A program made the translations under genes and the position numbers. From the NCBI GenBank assembly GCA_947500005.1, contig CANMQJ010000010.1, positions 62,001 through 126,000 on the forward strand: 64,000 nucleotides of DNA, written 5' to 3'. Source of the stretch: an uncultured Paracoccaceae bacterium. Its GTDB lineage: Bacteria > Pseudomonadota > Alphaproteobacteria > Rhodobacterales > Rhodobacteraceae. How positions within the stretch are numbered: the first letter of the stretch is position 1; each line of letters starts with the position of its first letter. Below the pieces are notes generated by a model, which was not told where the DNA came from, searched no databases, and saw only the letters and a list, made by a program, of their open reading frames with translations. This document shows, piece by piece, positions 47,217 to 55,849 of the stretch.

Positions 47217-48443
47217 TCAGCCCTTGGTGCGGCGGTCGCGCGTGGCGAGCAGCCGCAGCCGCAGCGCGTTCAGCTTGATGAAGCCGGCGGCATCCTTCTG
47301 GTCGTAGGCGCCTGCATCTTCCTCGAAGGTCACGTGGCTTTCGGAATAGAGCGAGTAGTCGGACCAACGTCCGACGGTCGAGGCGAGCCCCTTGTATAGA
47401 CGTACGCGCACGGTGCCGGTGACGTATTCCTGGCTCTTGTCGATGGCGGCCTGCAGCATCTCGCGCTCGGGGCTGAACCAGAAGCCGTTGTAGATCAGCT
47501 CGGCATATTGCGGCATCAGCTGATCCTTGAGGTGCATGGCGCCGCGATCCATCGTGATCGACTCGATCCCACGATGGGCCTCGAGCAGGATGGTGCCGCC
47601 CGGCGTCTCATAGATCCCGCGCGATTTCATGCCCACGAACCGGCCCTCGACCAGATCCAGGCGGCCGATGCCGTGCTTGCGGCCATATTCGTTCAGCGCG
47701 GTCAGGATGGTGGCCGGGCTCATCGCCTCACCATTGATGTTGACCGGGTCGCCCTTTTCAAAGCCGATCTCGATATACTCGGCCTCGTTTGGCGCGTCCT
47801 CGGGGTGAACCGTGCGCTGATAGACGTAATCGGGCGCCTGTACTGCCGGGTCTTCCAGGACCTTGCCCTCGGACGAGGTGTGCAGCAGGTTCGCATCGAC
47901 CGAAAAGGGCGCCTCGCCGCGCTTGTCCTTGGCGATCGGGATCTGATGCTGCTCGGCGAATTCCAGCAGCTTGGTCCGGCTGGTCAGGTCCCATTCCCGC
48001 CAGGGCGCGATCACCTTGATCTCGGGGTTGAGCGCATAGGCCGACAGTTCGAACCGCACCTGGTCGTTGCCCTTGCCGGTCGCGCCGTGGGCGACGGCAT
48101 CCGCGCCGGTTTCTGCCGCGATCTCGATCAGGCGCTTGGAAATCAACGGCCGCGCGATCGAGGTGCCCAGCAGGTAGAGTCCTTCATAGACTGCGTTGGC
48201 CCGGAACATGGGGAAGACGAAATCGCGCACGAATTCCTCGCGAACATCCTCGATATAGATGTTCTCGGGCTTGATCCCCAGCATCTCGGCCTTCTTGCGC
48301 GCCGGATCCAGTTCCTCGCCCTGGCCCAGATCGGCGGTGAAGGTCACGACCTCGCACCCGTACTCCGTTTGCAGCCACTTCAGGATGATCGAGGTATCGA
48401 GGCCACCGGAATAGGCCAGAACAACTTTCTTGGGCGCGGACAT
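47217..48443 (-). CDS. argG: Argininosuccinate synthase
   Basis: 408 residues from ATG 48443, with AAGGGAAG upstream. It condenses citrulline and aspartate with ATP in arginine synthesis. The PP-loop [10 protein letters not shown] is at 8-17, and [11 protein letters not shown] near residue 115-125 and the Y-E-T-P-G-G-T segment near 275 are intact. It is followed almost directly by the DUF1810 gene. Confidence 0.97.
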   Translation of the reverse strand: MSAPKKVVLAYSGGLDTSIILKWLQTEYGCEVVTFTADLGQGEELDPARKKAEMLGIKPENIYIEDVREEFVRDFVFPMFRANAVYEGLYLLGTSIARPLISKRLIEIAAETGADAVAHGATGKGNDQVRFELSAYALNPEIKVIAPWREWDLTSRTKLLEFAEQHQIPIAKDKRGEAPFSVDANLLHTSSEGKVLEDPAVQAPDYVYQRTVHPEDAPNEAEYIEIGFEKGDPVNINGEAMSPATILTALNEYGRKHGIGRLDLVEGRFVGMKSRGIYETPGGTILLEAHRGIESITMDRGAMHLKDQLMPQYAELIYNGFWFSPEREMLQAAIDKSQEYVTGTVRVRLYKGLASTVGRWSDYSLYSESHVTFEEDAGAYDQKDAAGFIKLNALRLRLLATRDRRTKG

Positions 48444-48574
48444 CTGACTTCCCTTCATGCGAATGACGGCTCGGCACTAGCGGGTTTCCGTGGTAGGAGC
48501 AAGCTGCGAGCGTTGACAAGCCAGGTCGAGCCGGACGATCATGCAAAGGTTGTAATTGGTAAAGGGTATGCGGT

Positions 48575-49362
48575 TTGCTTGGAATAAAGATACTGACCCA
48601 TTCTATCGGGATGGTCATTCGCAATTTCAAACAGGCCCTCCAGTTATCGTTACTGCTCGGCCTTTTCGGAATTTCAGTACTTCTCCTTTTGTCATGGGCC
48701 ATGGGGTCATTCGAAGCGAGCTGGAATTTCATGGTCACACCGGATCAGGGTGGAGGCTCGAATGAAACTCACAGACCGACACCTGGCGTTGTCCTGACCC
48801 TGTTTCTGGTCCTGGTCGTCACATCCGCTTGGATCGTTGTTTCGTGGCACCGCTTCATCTTGCTGGAGGAACGGCCTCAGGGATGGTTGCCCCCGTTGCG
48901 ACCCAAACGCTTGGCATTCTAGATCGGACAGCTTTTCGTTCTGTTCATTCTGACAGTGATCGGATTCATCCCGTATTTCATGCTGATCATCGTACTGGCT
49001 GATTTGAGGGGTGAACTGGGTTTCATCGTCAGCATCGCCTTCTCCGCCGTTTTCCTTCTGGTTCTTATGCTTGGGTTCGCGCGCCTGGCCACACGTTACC
49101 CGCGCAGGCAATCGGCGCGGAATTGACTCTTGACGGCGCTTGGAAGGCAACCGGAGACTCCACCCTCACGCTGGTCGTGCTTGGGGCCGCGACGGCCTTG
49201 TTCCAGTTCATTCTCCAGTATCTATTCGGCGCCATTGCCCTGATTCCGATGGTCGGGCCCCCTCTGGTGTTCATCCCGTCGATCCTCATCTTGCCGCTCG
49301 TGAATGCCAGTATTCTCTCCACCATGTACGGGGTATTTGTCGAGGGTCGCTCCCTGAACTGA
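48575..49362 (+). pseudogene. Decayed integral membrane protein gene
   Basis: Remnant of a ~260-residue membrane protein. The first frame runs from TTG 48575 (L-G-I-K-I-L-T-H-S) to an in-frame TAG at 48920, then is open again in the same frame to a TGA at 49124. A shift to the +1-related frame near 49090 restores T-L-P-A-Q-A-I-G-A-E-L-T-L-D-G-A-W and continues to 49362. So a nonsense change plus one missing base (or two extra) are needed to explain it. Several hydrophobic helices and the C-terminal Y-G-V-F-V-E-G-R remain. Function unknown; it may be a common alphaproteobacterial membrane family. Confidence 0.75.
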
Positions 49363-49415
49363 TCCGGGCCACGAATTCCTTGCCTGTGCTCAACGGATGC
49401 GGCAAGGAACCGGGC

Positions 49416-50642
49416 ATGAGCGATTTCCATACCCGTGCCCGCGCCGCCGAAGCCGCGATGCGCAGCGTTTTCGAGCCGACGCCGCTGCAACGCAACGTTC
49501 ATCTGTCCGAGCGTTACGACGCCGATATATGGCTCAAGCGCGAGGATCTCAGCCCGGTCCGCTCCTACAAGATCCGCGGCGCTTTCAACGCCATGCGCAA
49601 GCAGGAGGGGCGTGACCTCTTCGTCTGCGCCAGCGCCGGAAATCATGCGCAGGGCGTGGCCTTCATGTGCCGGCACATGGGTGTGCGTGGGGTGATCTTC
49701 ATGCCGGTGACGACGCCACAGCAGAAGATCCAGAAGACCCGCATGTTTGGCGGGGACCAGGTCCAGATCCACCTGATCGGCGACTATTTCGACGATACGC
49801 TGGCCGCTGCCCGCGACTGGTGCACGCGCGAGGGCGGTCATTTCCTGTCGCCTTTCGACGATGATGACGTGATCGAAGGGCAGGCCTCTCTGGCGGTCGA
49901 GATCGAGGAGCAGCTGGGCGGTGTGCCTGATCATGTCGTCCTGCCAGTCGGCGGCGGCGGCATGTCGGCCGGCGTGGCGACCTGGTTCGGCGACCGGACC
50001 CATTGCCTGTTCGTCGAGCCCGCGGGCGGGGCCTGCCTCAGGTCTGCGATCGCGGCGGGGCATCCGGTGACGCTCGACCATGTCGATACCTTCGTGGATG
50101 GTGCTGCCGTGGGGCGGATCGGCGAGAAACCTTTTGCCCTGCTTCGGGACAGGCCGCTGTCGGACATGTTCGTGCTCTCCGAAGACCGCATCTGCACCAC
50201 GATCATCGAGATGTTGAATGTCGAGGGCATCGTTCTGGAACCCGCCGGGGCGCTTGCCATTGAGGCGATCGCAGATGTTCAGAGCTTCATCCGGGGCCGC
50301 AGCGTGGTCTGCGTGACCTCGGGCGGCAATTTCGATTTCGAGCGACTGCCCGAGGTCAAGGAGCGCGCCCAGCGGTATTCGGGCGTCAAGAAGTACTTCC
50401 TGCTGCGTCTGCCGCAACGGCCCGGCGCGCTGCGCGATTTCCTGGACATCCTGGGCCCCGAGGACGACATCGCACGATTCGAGTACATGAAAAAGTCGGC
50501 ACGCAATTTCGGATCCGTGTTGATCGGAATCGAAACCTCGAAACCCGAGAATTTCGTGCGTCTCTTCGCCCATCTCGACGATGCCGGGTTCACCTACACC
50601 GACATAACCAGAGACGAGACCTTGGCGCAGTTCGTTATCTGA
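49416..50642 (+). CDS. ilvA: Threonine dehydratase, biosynthetic
   Basis: 408 residues from ATG 49416. The first step of isoleucine synthesis, threonine to 2-oxobutanoate. The PLP Lys is in S-Y-K-I-R-G-A-F-N-A-M near residue 48, A-S-A-G-N-H-A-Q-G near residue 72-80, and the G-G-G-G-M-S-A-G phosphate loop near 183. Residues ~330-408 form one C-terminal ACT-like domain (L-P-Q-R-P-G-A-L-R), so it is the short regulated form. Convergent with the Hpt gene (3 nt between stops). Confidence 0.95.
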   Translation: MSDFHTRARAAEAAMRSVFEPTPLQRNVHLSERYDADIWLKREDLSPVRSYKIRGAFNAMRKQEGRDLFVCASAGNHAQGVAFMCRHMGVRGVIFMPVTTPQQKIQKTRMFGGDQVQIHLIGDYFDDTLAAARDWCTREGGHFLSPFDDDDVIEGQASLAVEIEEQLGGVPDHVVLPVGGGGMSAGVATWFGDRTHCLFVEPAGGACLRSAIAAGHPVTLDHVDTFVDGAAVGRIGEKPFALLRDRPLSDMFVLSEDRICTTIIEMLNVEGIVLEPAGALAIEAIADVQSFIRGRSVVCVTSGGNFDFERLPEVKERAQRYSGVKKYFLLRLPQRPGALRDFLDILGPEDDIARFEYMKKSARNFGSVLIGIETSKPENFVRLFAHLDDAGFTYTDITRDETLAQFVI

Positions 50643-50645
50643 GGA

Positions 50646-50972
50646 TCAGCCAGTTCGCGGCAGCCCGGCAAGAAAGGCTGCCTTGGACCTTTCGTAATCA
50701 TCGACGATCTCAAGGATATCCACGGCCTCGGGGCATCCGCAGGCAGCGATGCGTTCTCCTTCCTGGCAGAGCCGCGAAAAACTCTGAAAGCCGAGGGAAA
50801 GCGCGCTGCCCTTGAGAAAGTGAAGGTCCCGGTCCAACCTGCTCCTGCCGGTGTCGCACCTGAGACGGAGCATGACCTCCTCGACCTCCTCGAGGAACAG
50901 CGCGACCACTTCTTCGAAATCCTCTGCGCCCACCTCGCCGCGAAGCTGCGTGACGCGGGACCAGTCAATCAT
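50646..50972 (-). CDS. Histidine phosphotransfer (Hpt) domain protein
   Basis: 108 residues from ATG 50972, chosen because GGAGG sits 7-8 nt upstream. It is a helical bundle with phosphoacceptor His51 in L-H-F-L-K-G-S-A. It relays phosphoryl groups between a hybrid kinase and a response regulator. It is divergent from the receiver-PP2C gene (150-bp gap), so that protein is its likely partner, as in HptB-HsbR-type pathways; that is inference. A longer start at 51047 would add an unrelated tail. Confidence 0.85.
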   Translation of the reverse strand: MIDWSRVTQLRGEVGAEDFEEVVALFLEEVEEVMLRLRCDTGRSRLDRDLHFLKGSALSLGFQSFSRLCQEGERIAACGCPEAVDILEIVDDYERSKAAFLAGLPRTG

Positions 50973-51121
50973 CGGTTCGACCTCCATCCGGTTCACCTCG
51001 TCATACGAAGAGGGCGGTAAAAACCCGGTTAAACCGCGACGGATCATCCGGAGGGTCCCGATTCACAGGGCGTTAAGTCCCTGGCGCATAATGTCCGGCA
51101 GTGTTCGATCTTTCAGTATGA

Positions 51122-52414
51122 GTGGGACCAGTGAAGGCGGTGCAGGGCAAGGACACCGAATCCCAGGCCACGCGAAAAATGGCCGCGATCAGGCGGGTCC
51201 TGGTCGTCGACGACAGCCGCCTCCAACGCCGCATCCTCACCAGCTCGCTCAAGAAATGGGGGTTCGAGGTGACCGAGGCGGAGAGCGGCGAGGCGGCGAT
51301 GAAGATCTGTACGAAAGAACCGCCCGACCTTATCCTCAGTGACTGGGTAATGCCGGGCATGAGCGGGCTGGAGTTCTGCCGCGCATTCCGCGCGATCGAA
51401 CGGCCGGGATACACCTATTTCATCCTGCTGACATCGAAGAGCGAAAAGAACGAGGTGGCCCAGGGGCTGGATGCCGGGGCCGACGACTTCCTGATCAAGC
51501 CCGTCGATTCCGACGAGTTGCGCGCCCGGATCTCGGCCGGGGACAGGATCCTGGGGATGCAGCATGAATTGTCGGCCAAGAACCAGCTGATCGAACACGC
51601 GCTGGAGGAGTTGAGGCTTGCTCATGACGCCATCGACAAGGACCTGATCCAGGCCCGCAAGATCCAGGAATCGCTTGTGCCCGAGCTTTCGCGCACCTTC
51701 GGCACATCCCGTGTCAGTCTTCTGCTGAAACCCTGCGGTCATATCGGTGGCGATCTCGTCGGGATGTTCTCTCCGGATGTGAACAGAGTCGGTTTCTACA
51801 GTATCGATGTCTCGGGCCACGGTATCACCTCGGCGATGATGACGGCGAGACTGGGCAGTTACCTGTCCAGTCAGCACTTCGACCAGAACCTCGCGATGGA
51901 GCGTCGGTTCAACCGGTTCTTCGCATTGAAACCGCCCGAAGAGGTCGCCGCGACCTTGAACGCCCGGTTGCTGGCGGATACCGGGATCGAGGAATATTTT
52001 ACCATGGCCTATGCGGTGGCCGACCTGCGCAGCGGGGCGGTCAAGATGGTGCAGGCAGGACACCCGCATCCGCTTCTGTTGCGGCGTGATGGCACGGCAG
52101 AGTTTCTTGGTCAGGGTGGGGTGCCCATCGGCCTTTTGCCCGACGTGCCGTTCACCCGGTTCGAGACAGTGATGCAACCTGGAGACCGGCTGCTTCTTTA
52201 CTCCGACGGTTTCACCGAATGCCTGTTGGAGAACGGGGAAATGCTGGAGCCCGAGGGCTTGCTGGAGCTTGTCCGCAACTGCGATCCCGACCGCGGCGGT
52301 CAGGAGTTTCTTGACGACCTGTTCTGGCGCCTCTCCCAGGTCATGTCGCCACAGCACGGGATGGAAGACGATGTTTCGGCCACGTTCTTCGAATTCGAGA
52401 GCGCGTGCGCCTAA
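51122..52414 (+). CDS. Response regulator with PP2C/SpoIIE phosphatase output
   Basis: 430 residues. The N-terminal receiver has acidic D30-D31, phosphoacceptor D74 (L-I-L-S-D-W-V-M-P-G), T of L-L-T-S and Lys of L-I-K-P-V-D. A coiled-coil linker (about 145-185) leads to a SpoIIE/RsbU-type PP2C phosphatase with G-G-D-L-V-G near 219, D-V-S-G-H-G near 237 and Y-S-D-G-F-T-E near 361. Such proteins dephosphorylate anti-sigma-antagonist proteins. Start GTG 51122 is uncertain; ATG 51179 also keeps the whole receiver. No STAS partner is nearby. Confidence 0.88.
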   Translation: MGPVKAVQGKDTESQATRKMAAIRRVLVVDDSRLQRRILTSSLKKWGFEVTEAESGEAAMKICTKEPPDLILSDWVMPGMSGLEFCRAFRAIERPGYTYFILLTSKSEKNEVAQGLDAGADDFLIKPVDSDELRARISAGDRILGMQHELSAKNQLIEHALEELRLAHDAIDKDLIQARKIQESLVPELSRTFGTSRVSLLLKPCGHIGGDLVGMFSPDVNRVGFYSIDVSGHGITSAMMTARLGSYLSSQHFDQNLAMERRFNRFFALKPPEEVAATLNARLLADTGIEEYFTMAYAVADLRSGAVKMVQAGHPHPLLLRRDGTAEFLGQGGVPIGLLPDVPFTRFETVMQPGDRLLLYSDGFTECLLENGEMLEPEGLLELVRNCDPDRGGQEFLDDLFWRLSQVMSPQHGMEDDVSATFFEFESACA

Positions 52415-52848
52415 AGGGCGAATCTCTGTGCGAACCATCGGTCGCCCGCGTTACCCAACCGCTTGGCAGCCTCCTTCGGGGCCATCCACAAGGCTTCGTG
52501 GTCGGGCTCGACCGGGTCGCCCATTCGGAACAGCGGGCGCGCGATGTAGATATGGCAGATCTTCTCGGCCCAGAGATCGTATTCCGGCATGTAGACGAAC
52601 CGCCGGAACGCCCCCAGCCTGCGCGGCGCGCCAATGCGCCAGCCTGTTTCCTCGTGGACCTCGCGATGCAGGGCGGCCAAAGCCGACTCGCCCGGATCTA
52701 TGCCGCCGCCGGGAAGTTGCAGGTCCGGGACAGGCGACATCTGGCAGGTCAGAAGAAGCTTGCCATTGCGCGGCAGCAGCGCATAGGCCCCGGCGCGCCT
52801 TGTGTATCGCCGATCCCCCCGGGGGCGTTCACCGAAGCGACGGATCAT
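52411..52848 (-). CDS. NUDIX hydrolase
   Basis: 145 residues. The NUDIX box reads G-G-G-I-D-P-G-E-S followed by R-E-V-H-E-E-T-G-W (about 48-69), with all metal-binding Glu residues. The N-terminal half is typical of small nucleoside-diphosphate hydrolases of the MutT-like group. Substrate not assignable. Convergent with the PP2C gene (4-nt overlap of stops), divergent from hslO. Confidence 0.9.
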   Translation of the reverse strand: MIRRFGERPRGDRRYTRRAGAYALLPRNGKLLLTCQMSPVPDLQLPGGGIDPGESALAALHREVHEETGWRIGAPRRLGAFRRFVYMPEYDLWAEKICHIYIARPLFRMGDPVEPDHEALWMAPKEAAKRLGNAGDRWFAQRFAL

Positions 52849-52924
52849 GCGGACCCCCTTTCAACCCTGCTTGCCGGTATTATATGGACGCGGTATGCCA
52901 ACCCGTGGCGTTGAAGGAAACCCC

Positions 52925-53911
52925 ATGTCTTTCGGATCCAAAATCGCGTGGGACGATACCGTCCTGCCCTTCCAACTCGATGTCTCGGACATGCGCGGGC
53001 GCGTGGCGCGTCTCGATGGTGTCCTCGACGGCATCCTGAAACAGCATGACTACCCGCCCCAGGTCGAGGCGCTGGTCGCCGAGATGGCGCTGCTGACCGC
53101 GCTGATCGGCCAGACGATCTCCCTGCGGTGGAAGCTGTCGCTGCAAGTGCAGTCCAAGGGTCCGGTGCGCATGATCGCCACCGACTACTTCGCGCCGAAG
53201 GCCGAAGGAGAGCCCGCACGGATTCGCGCCTATGCCAGCTTCGATGCCGACAGAATAGCCCAGGGTGCGCCCTTCGATCAGGTGGGCGAAGGGTATTTCG
53301 CGATTCTCATCGACCAGGGCAAGGGCACGACCCCCTACCAGGGCATCACGCCCCTGGCCGGGGACTCGCTCAGCAAATGCGCCGAGGCCTATTTCGCGCA
53401 GTCCGAGCAGTTGCCGACGCGTTTCGCGCTCAGCTTCGGCAAGTCGACCGAGCGTGGCGGGGGCGAACATTGGCGTGCCGGTGGCGTGATGCTTCAGCAC
53501 ATGCCCAAGGCGTCGCCCTTTGTCGCGACCTCGCAGGGTGAGGGCGGGATCCTCAAGCCCGAGGATCTGATCGATGGCGAAGCCGGCGAGAACTGGAACC
53601 GGGTCAACATCCTGCTCGACACGGTAGAGGATCTGGAACTCATCGGGCCGTCGGTGGAGCCGACGGAGCTTCTCGTTCGGCTGTTTCACGAAGAACAGCC
53701 ACGCGTCTACGATTCGCAACCGGTGCGCTTTGGCTGCACCTGTTCCGAGGACCGGGTGCGCCAGAGCCTGTCGATCTATTCGGCCCGCGACATCGAGAAG
53801 ATGACCACGGATGAGGGCACCGTAACCGCAGACTGCCAGTTCTGCGGGGCGCATTACGTGCTCGATCCCGAAACCGTCGGCTTCGAGGCGGATCAGGACA
53901 ACGGTGACTGA
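52925..53911 (+). CDS. hslO: Redox-regulated chaperone Hsp33
   Basis: 328 residues from ATG 52925. The C-terminal zinc/redox switch C-T-C ... C-Q-F-C (C-x-C and C-x2-C, about 32 residues apart) is intact, so it can be activated by HOCl or peroxide plus heat. The N-terminal domain is normal. First gene of an operon with a NUDIX and a CCA transferase, overlapping the next gene by 8 nt. Confidence 0.96.
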   Translation: MSFGSKIAWDDTVLPFQLDVSDMRGRVARLDGVLDGILKQHDYPPQVEALVAEMALLTALIGQTISLRWKLSLQVQSKGPVRMIATDYFAPKAEGEPARIRAYASFDADRIAQGAPFDQVGEGYFAILIDQGKGTTPYQGITPLAGDSLSKCAEAYFAQSEQLPTRFALSFGKSTERGGGEHWRAGGVMLQHMPKASPFVATSQGEGGILKPEDLIDGEAGENWNRVNILLDTVEDLELIGPSVEPTELLVRLFHEEQPRVYDSQPVRFGCTCSEDRVRQSLSIYSARDIEKMTTDEGTVTADCQFCGAHYVLDPETVGFEADQDNGD

Positions 53912-54500
53912 CTGGGCAGACAGGATAAAGGCGGCCTTGCACCGCCCGGGGATCAGGTCGAGCGATTTCGACCTGAACCCCGAGGTGGAGATGCCGCTGA
54001 ATCGCAAGCTGCGCCCGGCCGGTGTTCTCGTTCCGATTTCCCTGGTCGAGGATGAACCGCGGCTGATTCTGACGAAACGCTCCTCGGCGCTGAAACACCA
54101 TCCGGGCCAGATCGCCTTTCCTGGTGGCAAGCAGGACGACGGCGATGCCGACGTGACTGCCGCCGCCCTGCGCGAGGCGCATGAGGAGATCGGCCTGCCG
54201 CGTGACTTGCCCGAGGTTCTGGGTCATCTGCCCACGCATGAAACGGTGACTGCCTTCATGGTGACACCGGTGGTGGCCGTGCTGCGCGAAAGCTTTGATA
54301 TCGTGCCGGAACCGGGCGAGGTCGAGGAGGTCTTCTCGGTTCCGCTCGTTCATGTGCTCGACCCCGACCGCTACTCGGTGCAGTCTCGGCGCTGGCGCGG
54401 GCAGAGGCGCTATTATTACACCGCGCCTTTCGGCCCGTATTACATCTGGGGCGCGACCGCCCGGATGCTGCGCGGGCTGGCGGCCCGCATGACACCATGA
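53904..54500 (+). CDS. NUDIX hydrolase, CoA pyrophosphatase type
   Basis: 198 residues. L-T-K-R-S-S-A-L-K-H-H-P-G-Q-I-A-F-P-G-G-K precedes the NUDIX box R-E-A-H-E-E-I-G-L (catalytic Glu residues near 97-98). The UPF0035-like motif with L-x-L-H-x-x-x-x-G-Q-x-x-F-P-G-G fits NudL/CoaP enzymes that cleave CoA to 3',5'-ADP and phosphopantetheine. GTG start, overlapping hslO by 8 nt and the next gene by 4 nt. Confidence 0.88.
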   Translation: MTDWADRIKAALHRPGIRSSDFDLNPEVEMPLNRKLRPAGVLVPISLVEDEPRLILTKRSSALKHHPGQIAFPGGKQDDGDADVTAAALREAHEEIGLPRDLPEVLGHLPTHETVTAFMVTPVVAVLRESFDIVPEPGEVEEVFSVPLVHVLDPDRYSVQSRRWRGQRRYYYTAPFGPYYIWGATARMLRGLAARMTP

Positions 54501-55654
54501 CAAACCTCACGGATCCTTGGGTAAGCCACCCCGCCACGCAAGCGGTCTGTCGGGCCCTGACAGATGACGGCGCTCAGGCGCTGTTCGTAGGCGGATGCGT
54601 GCGCAACGCGCTTCTGGGCGTCGCCGTTTCCGATATCGACATCACAACCGACGCCCGGCCCGAGCGCGTTGTACGGCTGGCCGAGAAGGCCGGGATCAAG
54701 GCGGTTCCGACGGGGATCGACCACGGGACCGTCACGCTGGTGCGCGATGGCATTCCGCATGAGGTCACGACCTTCCGCCGCGATGTCGAGACCGACGGCC
54801 GCCGCGCCGTGATCGCCTTCTCCACCCGGATCGAGGAGGATGCCGCCCGCAGGGATTTCACGATGAACGCGCTTTATGCGCGCCCGGATGGCACGGTTCT
54901 GGACCCGCTCGGCGGCATGGACGATCTGCGCGCCCGGCGCGTGCGGTTCATCGGCAATGCGCAGGATCGCATCCGCGAGGATTATCTGAGATCGCTCAGA
55001 TATTTCCGTTTCCATGCATGGTACGGCGACCCAGAGGCAGGATTCGACCCCGAGGCGCTGGCCGCCATCGCCGCCGATCTGGACGGGTTGGACCGGCTCT
55101 CTCGTGAACGGGTCGGGCATGAGATGATCAAGTTGCTCGCCGCCCCCGATCCAGCCCCTTCGGTTGCCGCGATGCGCAGCACCGGTGTCCTGGCCCATCT
55201 TCTTCCGGGGGCGGATGACCGGGCGCTTGCTCCGCTGGTTCATCTGGAAACTCTGGCGGGAACCGGGCCCGACGGCCTTCGCCGCCTGGCGGCGCTGGGT
55301 GAGGATCTGACCCCGGCCCTGCGCTTGAGCAAGGCCCAGGCCCGCCGTATCGAGCGGATGCGCGAGGCAGCCATCGGAGCGGCGAGCGCGTCCGAACTGG
55401 GCTATCGCCTCGGATCGGATCTGGGGTACGACGCGCTTTTGTTGCGGTGCGCCTTGTTCGAGCGGGCATGGCAAACGGATTGGAAACAGGCTCTGACAAG
55501 GGGTGAGTCCGCCGAATTCCCGCTGTCGGCCCGCCATCTCATGCCACGCTTGCAGGGCCCCGAGCTTGGCGCGGAACTGGCGCGGCTCGAAGCGCTCTGG
55601 ATCGATTCAGGCTTTACCCTGGGCCGGGCCGAGTTGCTATCGCGGGCGAAGTAG
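54497..55654 (+). CDS. CCA-adding enzyme / poly(A) polymerase family nucleotidyltransferase
   Basis: 385 residues. The nucleotidyltransferase head is F-V-G-G-C-V-R-N-A-L-L-G near residue 31 (N in place of the common D in V-R-D), followed by the metal pair D-I-D near residue 49-51. R-R-D-F-T-M-N-A-L and R-I-x-E-D-x-L-R (R-I-R-E-D-Y-L-R near residue 155) are conserved. It is a class II enzyme that adds or repairs the tRNA 3' CCA end, or a polyadenylating homologue. Last gene of the hslO operon. Confidence 0.92.
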   Translation: MTNLTDPWVSHPATQAVCRALTDDGAQALFVGGCVRNALLGVAVSDIDITTDARPERVVRLAEKAGIKAVPTGIDHGTVTLVRDGIPHEVTTFRRDVETDGRRAVIAFSTRIEEDAARRDFTMNALYARPDGTVLDPLGGMDDLRARRVRFIGNAQDRIREDYLRSLRYFRFHAWYGDPEAGFDPEALAAIAADLDGLDRLSRERVGHEMIKLLAAPDPAPSVAAMRSTGVLAHLLPGADDRALAPLVHLETLAGTGPDGLRRLAALGEDLTPALRLSKAQARRIERMREAAIGAASASELGYRLGSDLGYDALLLRCALFERAWQTDWKQALTRGESAEFPLSARHLMPRLQGPELGAELARLEALWIDSGFTLGRAELLSRAK

Positions 55655-55849
55655 CATTCCGGGACCAAAAGGGGTGACAGGGTTGCACCTTTGCGGTAGT
55701 CCTGAACAGGTTACATGAATGGGAGGGATGCGAATGTATCGCGGGATCTGGTTCCAGTAAAACCGGTCTGACCGAACTCGCGCAGGGCGGATGCATTTGG
55801 TCCGCCTCAGTTCGCATGTCGTTGTTTCCGCTCGATTGGAGCACCTTCC

